Source of the DNA: Anoplopoma fimbria
Taxonomy: Eukaryota; Chordata; Actinopteri; Perciformes; Anoplopomatidae
Assembly: GCF_027596085.1 (NCBI RefSeq)
Contig: NC_072459.1
Coordinates: 21,157,055-21,221,054, forward strand
Direction: 5' to 3'
Length of the DNA: 64,000 nucleotides
Part shown: in pieces, positions 46,409 to 59,120 of the stretch
Position numbering within the stretch: the first letter of the stretch is position 1
Layout: every line of letters begins with the position of its first letter
The notes under the pieces: generated by a model
Told to the model about the DNA's origin: nothing
Database searches by the model: none
What the model saw: the letters and a program-made list of their open reading frames with translations, nothing else
Program-made: the position numbers and the translations under genes

Positions 46409-47336
46409 CTGTGTGAACAGAAGAAGAATGTTGGTTAATAAGAGTTTGTTGTGATTTCAGGCCGGTTTACACGCAAAATGCTCTTGTACCTACAAGAGCG
46501 GATTTGAGGCCAGCATGTTTACAATCATTCTATATGAACATGTCATAGTAGCCAGCTATATGTAAGAAGTAAGTGGGGTCATAAATGAAAATTAGAAATG
46601 AATCAATGTAAAACACAGAATAAAAACAATAATAATATCATTCATTGATTCTGCAACAGTCCAATTATGGATTAATAATTGAGGTTACTGTATAAGTCAA
46701 AATGCTAGAAAATTCACTGGATCCAGCTTGTCCGATGTGAATACTTGCTGGTTTGGTGTGATGTCACTAAAACAATAAAAAAAATTGAATGTCTTTGGGA
46801 TTTGGTCTGATGGATGGACAAGACACCTTATCGATTAATCTGATTTTTTTTTCTTTTTTCTTTATGAACTGTTGGTCTTTAAAATTAGAAATAATAAATA
46901 AATAAAGTATGGTGAATAACGCCCATCTAAAATGTTTCAAAACCTAAGCTAAGTATTGAAAATGGTTGTTTTGAACAGTACAACAGTCACACCCAAAAAT
47001 ATTGAGTTTGTTGAAAAAAAAACGAAAGACCGGCAACTAATCGGTTATCAAACTTGTTGCAGATGAGTATTCTGTGGATTTAAACCACATTACTAATGTT
47101 GACTAATCGAATTGATCTAGCTGGCCCTTAATAAAATGTTGTTCATTTGAATAATGCTTCAGCCCTGGAGTCTTTACATCAGATCAGTAGCTGGCTGAAA
47201 CATTTGACCGTTTGTCATCCATACATATTGCCAGCTGTTACAGGTGCTTTATCCATCACATAGATAGTTTACGTGCACTCTGGATCTCTACTTCTGTGAT
47301 GACAATAATAACATGCCAATAAAAACCTGTGCAATA

Positions 47337-47592
47337 CATTACACATTACACTGTGCAATAATAGTTAAAATAGTTAAAAATAGTTAAAATAGTTGTTTTT
47401 TTCTCTGTCTGTAAATATAATATTTCAGTTATTGTTGTTTTTTCTACTGTTTTTTTATTGCTTATTTATAATACTTGTTTTATTTTATTTTTAGCTTGTC
47501 TTCTTCTACTATGTCTCTTGTGTGCACTTTACTCTACGCTGTTGTAAACCTGCAAATTAATAATAAAGGATTATCTTATCTTATCTTATCTT
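47337..47592 (-). repeat. Inverted copy of the GATAA-headed repeat
   Basis: Reads T-rich tail, CTTGTCTTCTTCTACTATGT, CTCTTGTGTGCACTTTACTC, then AAAGGATTATCTTATCTTAT, the reverse complement of 433-745. It lies in the txn2 leader intron. Confidence 0.75.
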
Positions 47593-48084
47593 TTAGGACA
47601 TTTCTGTGGCTCATGAGAAAGTTAACTCTATCACTCTATTTGTCAGCAAAGTAAATATTATGTAGTAACGGTTTAAATCAAGTGTCGGTCGTTAAGAAGT
47701 TGGGTTAAATGAGGTTAACATCGTTTCCTTCTTTAACACAGCCATGTTGCACAACTGTTATAACACACAACCACAACAAGCATGTAGAAACAGCCGAGCT
47801 TTAAAACACTCAATGTTCTTTATTTATGAATATTAACAAAGTAGAACCGAATACCTTGCTGTATTCACGGCGTCTTATGTTTGCTCCATTAACTTAACCT
47901 ACGTTACGTATGACTTTGCCCTCTCTCCGTCCTCCTCCCTCCCCTCTCCTAACCTCTCCCGCCGTCGCTTTTCGCGCTGTGAGACTCACAAACAAACCAA
48001 ACCAGACAGTTCCGCAACTCAACAATTAAATGTCACACACAGCACACACGAATTCAAGCTATACCATGCGTTTTCCGTGTTTAC

Positions 48085-48150
48085 CTTGCTGCTAAGCTTG
48101 CGTTGATTTTGGCCTTGGCTGACTCCACTGAAGTACTTCCGCTTTGCTAC
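48085..48150 (-). other. txn2: Candidate non-coding first exon of txn2
   Basis: On the minus strand a donor (AGCAAG then GTAAAC) lies at 48084, in moderately GC-rich DNA 1.7 kb above the coding exon. The txn2 ATG directly follows an acceptor, so a leader exon must lie upstream and this is the best candidate. The 5' boundary is arbitrary. The AT-rich intervening DNA 46409-48084 shows no coding potential and contains an interspersed repeat at 47337-47592. Confidence 0.4.
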
Positions 48151-48299
48151 CGCACATGAAGAAGAAAAGCTTTTTATGGTCTCTTCAGGCTGCAGCACCG
48201 CGAGTAGCGCCCTCGCCTGGCCATCAGAGGAAGCACATGGCAGCTCATTGAAGAGAACCAATTGAGGGAAATACATCTTTGAAAACAATTTAATATTCG

Positions 48300-48965
48300 A
48301 TATTTTGTCAGTAATAACATTTACGTAAGTACTGTGAAAGTACAGTTTTGAAGTACTTGTACTTTCATGTATTTTCGTACTTGATCATTTTCATATAGAT
48401 TTTAGTTCTACTCCACTACAATTCAGAAGTACTTTAAATTATTGATTAAGTAATCATAAGTCATGAGACATATTTAATTGCAAGTCAAAGTCCTGCCTTC
48501 AAAAATGTAACTTTAGTAGAAATATACAAGTACTATAAGAGACATGTACTTAAAGTAACCAAAAGTAATATTATTTGTTTGCCAGAAAAATGATTACATC
48601 ATTGGGACACTATTAATAATGAATTACCATGTCAAATTTAAATTCTATAGCTGGTTGAGGTGGAGCTTATTTCAAATGCCTTATATAGTTTTGGGCAGTT
48701 AAATCTATAACACAGCATAATGTTTAACATACTGATCATATGTTTTGTTTGTAAAAACCTTGATCAAAAAAGTAAATACCCAACTATCTATAGCTGTCAA
48801 GTACAGTAGAAGTAGCATCAAATGAAAATACTCAAGTAAAAGACAAATTCTACTTAAGTACAGTACTTGATTAAATGTACTTTGTTACATTACAGCTCTT
48901 CAACAAATTAGAGGGAATTATTGTACTTTTTACTTCACTGCATGGAACTGAAAGCTACTGGTCAC
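48300..48965. repeat. AAGTAAAAGTACTT-type repeats, head-to-head, upstream of the Tc1 remnant
   Basis: 48301-48560 carries AAGTACTTGTACTTTCATG and TTCTACTCCACTACAATTC. 48770-48960 carries AATACTCAAGTAAAAGACAA, TTAAGTACAGTACTTGATTA and GTACTTTTTACTTCACTGC. Related words in both orientations suggest at least two copies. The Tc1 fragment begins where this sequence ends. Confidence 0.6.
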
Positions 48966-48969
48966 TGTA

Positions 48970-50017
48970 CAGAGTGAGACCCCTGAGATCCGCCCAACCC
49001 TGCCTGTTGGAGAGGAGTATTATCAGAAGAGTTGTCCAAGAGCCAAGGGCCACTTGTGCAGAGCTTCAGAAAGACCTGGAATTAGCAGGTACAATTGTTT
49101 CAAAGAAAACAATAAGTAATGCACTCAACCGCCGTGGCCTGTATGCACGCTCACCACACAAGACTCCATTGCTGAAGAAAAAGCATGTTGAAGCTTGTTT
49201 AAAGTTTGCTGCACAACATTTAAACAAGCCTGTGAAATACTGGGAGAATATAGTCTGGTCAGATGAGACCAAAATTGAACTCTTTGGATGCCATAATACA
49301 CACCATGTTTGGAGGTCAAATGGCACTGCACATCACCCCAAAAACACCATACCAACAGTGAAGTTTGGAGGTGGGAACATCATGGTGTGGGGCTGTTTTT
49401 CAGCATACGGCACTGGCAAACTTCATATAATTGAAGGAAGGATAAAAGTCTGCTGCCATCTACCAGGATGATGAAGATGAAACGAGGGTGGACATTTCAG
49501 CAGGACAATGATCCCAAACACACAGCCAAGGAAACTCTCAATTGGTTTCAGAGAAAGAAAATAAAGCTGCTAGAATGGCCCAGCCAATCACCTGACTTGA
49601 ATCCAATAGAAAATCTATGGAAAGAACTAAAGGTCAGAGTTCATAGAAGAGGCCCATGGAACCTTCAAGATTTGAAGACTGTTTGTGTGGAAGAATGGGC
49701 CAAAATCACACCTGAGCAATGCATGCGACTAGTTTCTCCATACAGGAGGCGTCTTGAAGCTGTCATTACCAACAAAGGCTTTTGTACGAAGTATTAAATA
49801 AATTTCAGTTAGCGTGTTCAATACCTTTTCCCTGTGTCATTCCATTTTATTACACATAACCTAGTTTCTGAACTTATTTGTTTTGTTTTCTTTGTATGTG
49901 TGGATTACTTGGGTTGTTACCGACATCTGGTGAAAAGGTCATGTCAGTAGCACCTTTAGAAATATATTTACTGAGAAAAATGGTGACGTGTTCAATACTT
50001 ATTTTACCCGCTGTATA
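48970..50017 (+). mobile_element. Degenerate Tc1-type DNA transposon, 5'-truncated
   Basis: The element carries a broken Tc1/mariner transposase and a right end. The end terminates in a TIR sequence finishing at 50015 next to TA (TTCAATACTTATTTT then ACCCGCTGTA). A second, inner copy of the motif GTGTTCAATAC lies at 49814-49824, about 170 bases inside the outer copy at 49988-49998. This gives the two-direct-repeat end layout known from Sleeping-Beauty-like Tc1 elements. No matching left TIR is found upstream; the left side runs straight into another repeat family near 48960. Confidence 0.9.
48975..49797 (+). pseudogene. Tc1 transposase pseudogene
   Basis: Two frames together make a Tc1-like transposase remnant. 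The first (to 49471) has [22 protein letters not shown] (first catalytic Asp) and [12 protein letters not shown]. The second, in another frame (49468-49797), has [10 protein letters not shown] (second Asp), [19 protein letters not shown] (the Glu of the DD34E triad) and an intact C-terminus ending TKY. The N-terminal DNA-binding region is missing. A deletion of roughly 40 bases near 49445, just after IEGRI, removes about 13 codons and shifts frame. The gene is dead. Confidence 0.92.
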
Positions 50018-51180
50018 CCGCACACGTGTGAGATTGATATCAATCTTCTCCTCTTACTCTCAGCTTTAGAACAAATAAGAGAATTACCCACAATGTTCAT
50101 TTATATGCTTTAAATATAATTTATTTTTCAGGAACTTCCTTGCAATATGGGTAGGACAATATTATTGTATTACTTATTATTGATCCAGTGCTTTCTGTAA
50201 ATTAATTTCGGCCCCTGCTCGCTGCTCACTATTAATTCATAATTTATTGAGATGGAATGGTCGATGGACTGCGCCTTTCATGTCTGAGAGGGCAGCAGGA
50301 TGAAAGGGAGGGAAGGTGGGCGGGGTGTTTGGAATGGAGATGGGTGTCATTCAGTGAAGTCAGACTCAAAAAGACTGACTGGACAGAGAGGAACGCATAT
50401 CAACCTCCAAAGAAGATTCCATAAGGGAGGATTCCTAGAGTATAAAGTCATGGTGGTCTGGACAAGAGTGCGGAGGAAAAGCCTTGGTTCTTTGAGTCAT
50501 TTCTACCAAGAGGCATGGTCATTCGTCATGACAACCATGAGTATCCTCTTCTAAGGATGAAGAGTCAGACTCCCTTTGTGTTGTATGGCTACTCCATTAC
50601 AACTGTTTTTCTTTTTCTTTGTGCCACAGTTTGTCACTGCAAAAACTAAACTACCTCTATTTGGAAAGCGGGGCTGTAAAGTGTGAGGTCTTTTCGATCA
50701 CCGTCACTTTGGATCTGACTTTGGATCCTCAAGTTGGGGCTGACGCACTAAAATCTCTTGACACTGTAAGGTACGAGACTTCTGACTCGAAGGGAAGGTT
50801 TGTCTCTTTTAGCGCTGCTTTCCTCACATTTTTTATTTTTTTTTATCATATTGTTTTATTTCTCAGTTATTCACCCCACTGGATCCCTGCTACTCTGAGC
50901 TTTTACGTACTCGCACAGATCACACAGGATGTAGCGCTGCTGTGCTGAAGTACACTGGATGAAGGACTGAAAAAAAAAATCTATAAAAAAGAAAGACAGT
51001 GACTTTAAATGTTGATTCCAAGAGATTAAAAAACGCCTGGACTCTTAACATGAAGTATTGATATGATTCTGTACTGCACACTACAAACCTTCTTTTTTTT
51101 TTAAATACAGTCAATACTACACGTGAAATCACTGGATATGAAAACTTCACTGGATTATTTCTGCAATACTGGTCCTTGAG

Positions 51181-52110
51181 ATGCATAAAAGCGTTGAGAC
51201 GAAAGTTGGAATTTCGAGACACTCCCTCGTCCTTCGTCCTCCTCCACTGTTTCGCAGCATTGGACCGCCTGGCCTCCCTGCCGGTCTGCCCCCACACCGA
51301 CGACTCCGCTCTATTTTTTGCAGGTCAAGAGCTGTTCTGCCTGCAAACATACACCCCATCGAAGCTTCGGATGCACACGCCTTTACGGACATCCAGACAG
51401 GCAACCAAGCTTGTACGATTGTGCGTCCACTCTCAGAGGATATTCAGTCCAGCAAAGTGTTGAATGCACCTCAACATGAAGTGAAATCAGATCTAAACAG
51501 GGGAGCTGTGCTCAGGTCAGGGGTTTTTGCCCCCACACTATCTATAGCGTCAGCAAGCACTCAAATGCAAAGCAGGCAGCAGGACAGACAGCTGCTTTCT
51601 CACCTCTGTCCACCTGTGAGAGCCAGTGGAAGAAACGGAGGCAGTCAGGGCAGATGGGTGACTCCACCTCAGACAACAGAGGATCCTGCGATCAAAGACA
51701 AGCAGCAGCAAAAGAGGAGGAAGAGGAGCTTCAAGGTCGACTGCGCGGGCAAACAGAAATATGTGCCTTCACTCAGCGAGAAAGAGGAAGATGCGAGGCT
51801 CTGTGAGTGGTTACAAAGTCTGGGCATCACAGATAGTAACGAGAGGGATGCTTTCGCTTCAAAAAACCAGCGGGGGCTATTTGCATCCAGACGCAGCAGG
51901 GTGAGCAGAGAGCAAGAGACAGCAGCAAGCCACAGGCGAGACAGACGCCCCCATTTCCTACCTCCCCTCTTTCAGTCGGGCTCCCTCCTGCATGTGCCTC
52001 TCCTGCTCCCTGAAAACTCCCCCCCGCCCTCACCCTGCACCTCCCCATACCCTCCCCTCCACCCCATACCTGTACCGCTGCTGCAGCCGCTCTCATCTAG
52101 GAGGAAGTGA
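51181..52110 (+). CDS. Unrecognised 309-codon open frame
   Basis: This is the longest plus-strand frame in the window outside the recognised genes. I do not recognise the product. Visible features are a basic, nuclear-signal-like cluster QQQKRRKRSFK near residue 173-183, then SLSEKEEDARLCEWLQSLGI around 197-216 that looks like an amphipathic helix, an Arg/Ser stretch, and a proline-rich C-terminus. No signal peptide or membrane segment is seen. The first ATG may not be the real start: a good acceptor (pyrimidine run then CAG) at 51321-51323 could begin an exon at 51324, dropping the first 47 residues. A GTGAGA at 52105 could be a donor. It may be an exon of an unknown gene or a chance frame in GC-rich DNA. 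Confidence 0.35.
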   Translation: MHKSVETKVGISRHSLVLRPPPLFRSIGPPGLPAGLPPHRRLRSIFCRSRAVLPANIHPIEASDAHAFTDIQTGNQACTIVRPLSEDIQSSKVLNAPQHEVKSDLNRGAVLRSGVFAPTLSIASASTQMQSRQQDRQLLSHLCPPVRASGRNGGSQGRWVTPPQTTEDPAIKDKQQQKRRKRSFKVDCAGKQKYVPSLSEKEEDARLCEWLQSLGITDSNERDAFASKNQRGLFASRRSRVSREQETAASHRRDRRPHFLPPLFQSGSLLHVPLLLPENSPPPSPCTSPYPPLHPIPVPLLQPLSSRRK

Positions 52111-54307
52111 GACGCTGTCGGCCAGCCAGAGAGGGGAGACCACTGACTCTACATTATGTTATGTTCTCACTAGTTCTTGATTTATTTCTGTATATTTTCT
52201 TCGATCTCGCTAAACCTTATATCCATGCCATCTTGGTTCCCCTATACATGCATTTAATCTGTTTTTAAATTGGATTTATCAAGCTGAACACAATAACATG
52301 AACACCTGATGCCATCTGGTTTATTATTAGCTCTGTGAAGTTTTTCAAGTTTTTGTTATGTAGTCCGTTGAGCTGTTGTATCTGCATTATAATGTCATGT
52401 TGTTTTTTTTAACCTTTTTGTATTTCATACAGGGGGAAAGATATGTATATATTAACTATGATGCATGAAATTACTTAACAAGTCCCAGGTGTTAAGTAAT
52501 TACAGCGTTGAGAGAGATGTATATTTCAGGCTCTTGGTGTTTGTTTTACCATGTTTTTTCTGTATCACATCCTCATGTCTCCAGCAGAGAGCGCTGTGCA
52601 TGGAATAGACAGGAGGCGGTTGGGGGATGTTTATTAAACTGTGGCCGTTGGGGCCCGAACAGAACGGTGCTCTGTGTCCCTGCTGAGGTGGGATCTGTGT
52701 GTCAGGACCAGAACACACCGGCCTCAGTCCTCCTTACCGCTCGCCCTCACGTACCCCTCCCGCATATGTTTACCCTCGAACGCAGCCCAAACTGTTTGTG
52801 AGTGAAGCTCTTTTTTCAAGGCCGCCCACCCCCCCAGCCCTCTTTCCGCCAAATAAACATTGCACCGGAAATTGCAGGGATATCTGGGATTTTTGAGGGG
52901 TCCCGGTGGAAAGGAGGAGAGGGCTAGTACAAGGACGCTCTCTGTGACACCTCGGAGGTGAGGGGAGGGCAAAGACGCGGACGGAGGCGGGAGGGGGGAT
53001 CCAGAGGGGAGGGCGTGACCTTGCCTTTGGGTGGTTGGTGGGGTGGGCAGCATCAGCGTATCCACTGACGAACAGGTACAGGTGACCCAGTTTCCTTTGA
53101 CCCCAACAGGGCCTGGCGTGCGTGCTAAGGCTGCCCTTGCTCATCACAGAAGGCCCTGACCCCGGGCTAAAGGTCGAGAGGAAACAATACCCTGTGACGC
53201 AGGGCAAACTGTACTGCGCACCTCTTAACAGATAACAACCTCCTGGGATCGTCGTATCCGCTGCACCTGATCGCTGTCCTCTTGTGGCTGTTTATTCCCT
53301 CTCCCGTCCTCTGCTGCAGGAGTTAAGAATACAACAGCCATTGATGAAGCAGAGCTGTCATCATAACCTGTGACAAAGCATGAATAAATGGCAGAGTATT
53401 TGTCCTTTAAACTATGTTTCACTCACCCCCCAAAAGCCGAGACGTCCTTAATTGACAATAACATCCCGGTGGTGGAAAAACCCACAGCTTAAAGCCTGTT
53501 GTTGAGCAGTTTGGGCCAAGAAGATGGAAAATTACAGTTCATTAACTTGTTAATTAGTGTGAAACTATATCCACAGGGATTTTGTGAGTCTCCTCAAATG
53601 TCCTTTTGCTGGTCATCTTTTTTTTTTTAAATGTTGTGACTCCATTCTTTCTCTCGAGGCTTACCACTGGCCTGTAATTGGGATATCCTGAGATGTCTCT
53701 TCTTTATGTACACCATGTCTTGATTATAGTCAATTAAGGCTAAATGCAATATATATATATATATACTGTATATATATGTGTATACGTATGTGTATATAAA
53801 TATATGGGAAAACAGGAATTGCACAAATAGAAATTCAAATGAATGCTTTTCTCATATGTCCTTGAAGGTTTGAGGTCTTGAATATCTTAAAACACAGCTA
53901 CACACCGAGGTTTACATGAAAGTACGCAGCCAAACGTCCCAATTAGAGTGTGAATTTGTGAGCATGAAATGTAGCAAACACTGACAGGAATGTGTTCGGA
54001 TGTGCGTAGACAGACACGTGTATGGGATGACACACCTGACAGCTGGGTGAGTTTATACGCTCCCTGTCAATTTTTCCCCCAGCTCAACTCTTAGAACCGA
54101 TCCGTGTTTCAGTGTTTGGGAAGTCAACAGTGGAGTTCCTGTTCTTGGTTTAAAAATAACTTTGCGACTTAAATTCCTGGACACCCCCCTCTCCTCTCAT
54201 CGTTTTTTACTGGCACTCTCCGTTTGCTTGTTTTTCTTTCCAATTTCTTCTGTTTTGGAACAGACTGTGCCCTCTCTTTTTTCTTTCAGTCACCTTATAT
54301 CTGTCCT

Positions 54308-54434
<127 letters not shown>

Positions 54435-54799
54435 ATACATGCACATATACTTTGCATACATGGAAAATTCAGGGAGAAAAATGAAGGTGATAATAGCTAT
54501 GATAATAATAACAGAACACATTTACTCCACTTTGCCAAAGTGGATGTCTCCTTTTTAAAAACATATTTTATGGATTTTTTACGAAAAGTCAAAATTGTCG
54601 AAGAACAAGCACAGACAACAATGAGACATATATAAACCTAGAATTACTGCCTCATGGATGTATTAAACACCAATGTCTGTCCAAAGTGTCATCACATCAT
54701 CATTTTATCCTATTACACATTGTGTGAAATTGTCATAATAAGCCAATAAATTCTTGAGTTGTGACAGAGTGACCTTTGACCAACAAAATTGAATCAGTT

Positions 54800-55015
54800 C
54801 AACCTTGAGTTCAGATGGACATTTGAGCCAAATTTGAAGAAATTCGCTCAAGGCGTTCTCGAGATATCACAAGGATGGGACGGACGAGTGGTCACAGTGA
54901 CCTTGATCTTTGACTTAAATATAATCGGATCATCCTCAAGTCAAGATGGACGTTTGTGCCAAATTTGAATAAATTCCTTTCAGGCGTTCCTGAGATATTG
55001 CGTTCAGGAGAATAG
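54800..55015. repeat. Two tandem units of a ~130-bp teleost repeat
   Basis: CCAAATTTGAAGAAATTC at about 54829 and CCAAATTTGAATAAATTCC at about 54959 are each followed by GGCGTTC and CGAGATATC or TGAGATATTG. The separating sequence has GGTCACAGTGACCTTGATC. The unit spacing is about 131 bases. It is known as a dispersed or tandem repeat wording in fish. Confidence 0.65.
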
Positions 55016-55217
55016 AGCCGACATAACAGACATCACAAAAACGTAATGCTATTGTCGGCATGGAGGCATAAAAAGTCAATGAACACCATAATAGGAAGGA
55101 CAATAGTGGCAAAAGAACATAGAACACTGGAGAAAAACGTCATAAATAAAACATTACACAATACCTGGCATTTTATCTCAAAGCCCCACTTTGCCTAACG
55201 AAAAACATGCTAACAGT

Positions 55218-55345
55218 GACAATGCTACGATATTAAACCCATATATGCTCACCATGTTCATTTAGCATGTTAGCATGCTACCATTTGCTAATTAGCACTG
55301 AACACAAAGCACAATCAGCTAATGGGAATATCAGCAGGTACTTGG
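55218..55345 (-). repeat. TTAGCATGCTAAC-type repeat fragment
   Basis: Carries TTAGCATGTTAGCATGCTAC, TTTGCTAATTAGCACTGAAC and CAAAGCACAATCAGC. This is the reverse complement of the tail of the repeat at 57190-57600. Confidence 0.6.
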
Positions 55346-57189
55346 TATTAGGAAAATTTACATTTTGACCCATAGATAGAGCTAGAAATGCAGTACAGAC
55401 TAATCAACGGTAAAAAGGTGAATTGTCGTTCTCCAAAAATGTCAAGAACAAGTGCCATATTTTCCAAAACTTATCAAGCATATTTCTGTCCTCTGCATTT
55501 GGCAAAATGCAACTTTACAACTATGATGCTAGTGGACGCTGCCTTTTTATGTAACTATTATATAATTCTATTGCAAAGGAAGGGTTAAATAAATTTGATT
55601 TTTGGGGGGCATATTTGCTTTTATTCGATATATTTTAAAGTTAGAGACAGAAATTGAACTGTGGACGTTGTGCTTATGTGCGATGCCATAACCATGAGGA
55701 TACGAGACACACATAGAGTTTAAATTTCGGATGAGAGATTACTAAAAGACCCACACTCTCCAACAAAAGTCAGACAAAGACAAATTACATCAACTTGCCT
55801 GACCCCCGCTCCCACAAAGTGACAATAGAGACACCTGTCCCCTTTCATCTAAAAAGTCCAGAGTGATATTTCCAACATTGGACAGAGGAGGGAGCTTCAG
55901 TGTTTCACTGCCATGATATAACAAAGCTTTGCCATTTAAAATGTGTGTGTGTGTACCTGCAGTACATATCTATAATTATGTTTGTGTGTGTCGCGCATAA
56001 AGAGTTAGAGGAGTGTCAAAGCAGGTGCGGCATGAGCTCTGCCAAACAAACACTCCACACCTGTTCTCCTGTCCGCTTCCATCGACACACTCACGGACAC
56101 ACAAAGCCACTTTTCTGCCTGACTCACGTTGTGCTATGAAAAGAATCAGATGTGAAAAGTGAGCTGCTTTTGTTCCACTGACCTCACTTTCCTCTCTTGT
56201 TCTATCTACTCTTTTATTATTTCTCACTGCCTTATATTTCCCTGGCTCCATGCCTGCGGCTTACACCTCTGTCTCCCTCACCCCCGGTCTGTCCATTTAG
56301 TATTTCCCCTGATTTGTTTTTGATCTGTTTCTCAACCCTCCCTCCTCCAGCACCTCTAACCCTTCCTATGACTCTCTAACAGTGGCGTCACGGAGGCTTT
56401 CCAGCCAACTCTTAAAGCAGACCTGTGTCACTTTAACCGTTGCGAGTTGACGCTCGCCATCAGCTCGGAACATAAAGGTCACTGCGCGGGGCGCCCTTTC
56501 AAGTGTCCAGTATCCCAGAGAGCTAATGAAAGCCTTCTCTCTGGTGTGTTGGAAAACTCTGCATGTTTGTTTATTATGTCTAGGATGGAAGCCACCGAGA
56601 CCAAAATGGAAAAGGACACGCTCTTTGATGAGCAAATGGAACTTAAAAATGAATACGAAAAAACAAACATATTTCTCTCTCTATGTGTGTGTGTGTGTTG
56701 TTTGGGTGGTGCATACAAACAACACACAAGCTTCAGAGAAGTCAGTCTTTTTTTTTTCTTGCTTCATTTTGTCTCTGTACGTGCTGGGCTTGTTTACACT
56801 GACCTGTTACATCACCTCCGCACACTGACAAAACGGTTTGTGTGGGAAAAGCATGGAAGTTTGGTGAATACATAATTTTGCTGCCTGTGTAGGCCTCTAT
56901 GTGCGTGTGAGCACATTCTGTACACAGTATACGGTGTGTGCTTCAGGTCATTACAATCATTATCGTAACAATCAAGCTTGAAAAATAGATTTCAAGCAAT
57001 TTAAAATAAAAAAATAAACGTTGTTTAACAACACTTACAGCTGTTCTGAAGGTATCTCCAGAATCCTCAAAGATCTTCTAGCTGTCTGAATGAAAAAATG
57101 TTAAGACAATAAAAAACATTTTTTACCCATATCTTAAGTTGCAACTGTATTTACTGTCCAAGTATCTGGAAAATGTCATGTTTATTTGC

Positions 57190-57600
57190 TCTTTTTATCC
57201 ATGCTAGCGGCATGGATACAATCTCCATAGTGGCAACATCTTTCTGTTTACCTTAACAATTACTGGCTAGATTGCTTTGAAAGTTTGTATGGACATTCAT
57301 GGTCCCCAGAGGATTTACGTATGCTGCTGACTTTTGGGATCATCTAGTGCCATCAGTTAGTTCACATTGTGGTTTTATTGAAACTTCTCAACAGTAATTT
57401 GATGGATTGTTTTTGATTTCGACACAGACGTAATCACTTTGCAGACTTTTCTTCTAGCACCACCATCAGGTCACAGTTTTGTTTTTTTAACACTTTAGTT
57501 TATGACCGTGCTTTGTGTTAATTGGTAATCAGAAAATGTTAGCATGCTAACGTGCTAAACTGAGATGGTGAACACTTTAAACATCTGGATGTTGGTAGTG
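57190..57600 (+). repeat. TTAGCATGCTAAC-type repeat, longer copy
   Basis: Contains GACATTCATGGTCCCCAGAG, CACCACCATCAGGTCACAG and ATGTTAGCATGCTAACGTGC, a combination common in teleost intergenic DNA. A (TTTAA)n tract follows at 57617-57650. Confidence 0.65.
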
Positions 57601-58381
57601 TTATTGTGAACCTGCTGCCAATTAATTTAATTTAATTTAATTTAATTTAAATATAACATGCAACGTAAAATAAATAAATAAACTGGAAAATGCAATTGAA
57701 AATATTTGTTATTGTGCAACAGACACAGGTGTTTAGAAGATCCCGAAAATATCCTCAGGACAGCGGTAAGGGTAAGGGCGGCTGTCTGGGTTTTAAACAA
57801 CAACGCTGGGTATTTATTTTTTAGAAAATCGAATGCTTCAGTCTAATACATGAGGGCCACAGAATGGAGCTAAGTGTGTGTGGGCTTAGGTATTTGTGTG
57901 TAAGTGCCTTTGGAGTGTGTTGTTGATATGCAAATGTGAGTATGTTTGCCAAGGGAGCATGCAGGTGTATATGTGCATATCTTTTCCCTGTTAGCACGAT
58001 TAACTGCAGGCATCCCTCTCCTTAATGATACATTTTAGGGACACTGCGATGGAAAAACAACAATTTAACCACCCACACTCACTGAATTTCAACAAGCAGC
58101 CCACTGCGCATTCCCGTGTCCTGGGTGGACGCTTTAATGTAACGTTTGAGAGTGCGTAGATGTGGAATAGGTATTTAACCCTCTCACACAGAGAATCAGT
58201 GTGTATGTTAGCCACCAGCTCAGGTAGTGCAGATGGCTGGTTTCCTGTGTGCGTGTCTGCAGGGATGATGGGAAAATTATCCAGGCGGTGCTCACCTCCG
58301 CTCTGCACCCTTCAATGAAAAAACCTTAAAACCAAACTTAACTTCATTTTCGTCTGTTTACATGGGTAGCTGTTTGTACTA

Positions 58382-58383
<2 letters not shown>

Positions 58384-58462
<79 letters not shown>
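58384..58462 (+). repeat. (GT)n microsatellite, about 39 units
   Basis: Pure GT array about 900 bases upstream of the CCN gene start. Confidence 0.97.
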
Positions 58463-58465
<3 letters not shown>

Positions 58466-58969
58466 AAAGAGGTGGCCTGGGAACCTCTGAGTAGGTAAAA
58501 GGGATGTGGGGGCTAAAGACAGGATATGGAGGGAGGAAAAGAGAGCGACCAATTGCACGGGAGATTATCATAATCATTTTCAACATCGTTATCACTCAAT
58601 CATGTAGTCATAACCAGCTCCAAGGAACACTCGGCTCGCCCTTGTGCATGTATTTTATCTGTCCAGCTCTTGTCTTATAAAACGGGGGAAGGAAATTCCA
58701 AGCTGTTTTCCATGGCCGGCCCCGAGTATTAATGTAGCAAAGGCTAGCAGCTGAGTATATTTATTTAACTTTTCACAAAGCAGCAGCCGGGACAGAGGTA
58801 TGCGTGTGAAACGGACTTTAAAGGCATCAAAAATATTATTTCCCCTCAAACATAAATAAATAAACACCCAGAAGCCAGGTCCTCTTTGGAATGTAGTAAT
58901 TCAGAATTTTTATGAATGACCGCTTTCATGCTTGGCCACGCCCCCCCCCCCTCCATCCCTCAGACCGCT

Positions 58970-59120
58970 CCAAGCCCCGCCCCCTCCAGCTCCTCGTCGG
59001 GATACCTTGGCCGAGCGCCTGCCTCCTAATTGGTTGAAGCAAGGTCCGGGGTGGGCGTGGCCACCATAAAAAGCACGGGGCTGATATAAAAACAAGCGTC
59101 AAACTTTGATCGATGAAAAT
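58970..59120 (+). promoter_or_regulatory. Candidate promoter of the CCN gene (TATA, CCAAT, GC-rich)
   Basis: TATAAAAA lies at 59085-59092, an ATTGG (inverted CCAAT) at 59029-59033, and C-rich GC-box-like stretches near 58940-58985. All are within about 350 bases of the ATG at 59295 on the same strand. Spacing fits transcription starting near 59115, giving a leader of about 180 bases. A GGAATG at 58888-58893 matches the TEAD core expected for YAP-responsive CCN genes, but a six-base match is weak evidence. Confidence 0.55.

Noticed and set aside
51827..52096. Minus-strand frame opposite the orphan ORF
   Set aside because: Low-complexity Gly/Arg complement of the proline-rich plus-strand sequence.
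52770..53207. 145-codon minus-strand frame
   Set aside because: Compositionally biased GC-rich DNA with competing frames on both strands and no recognisable domain.
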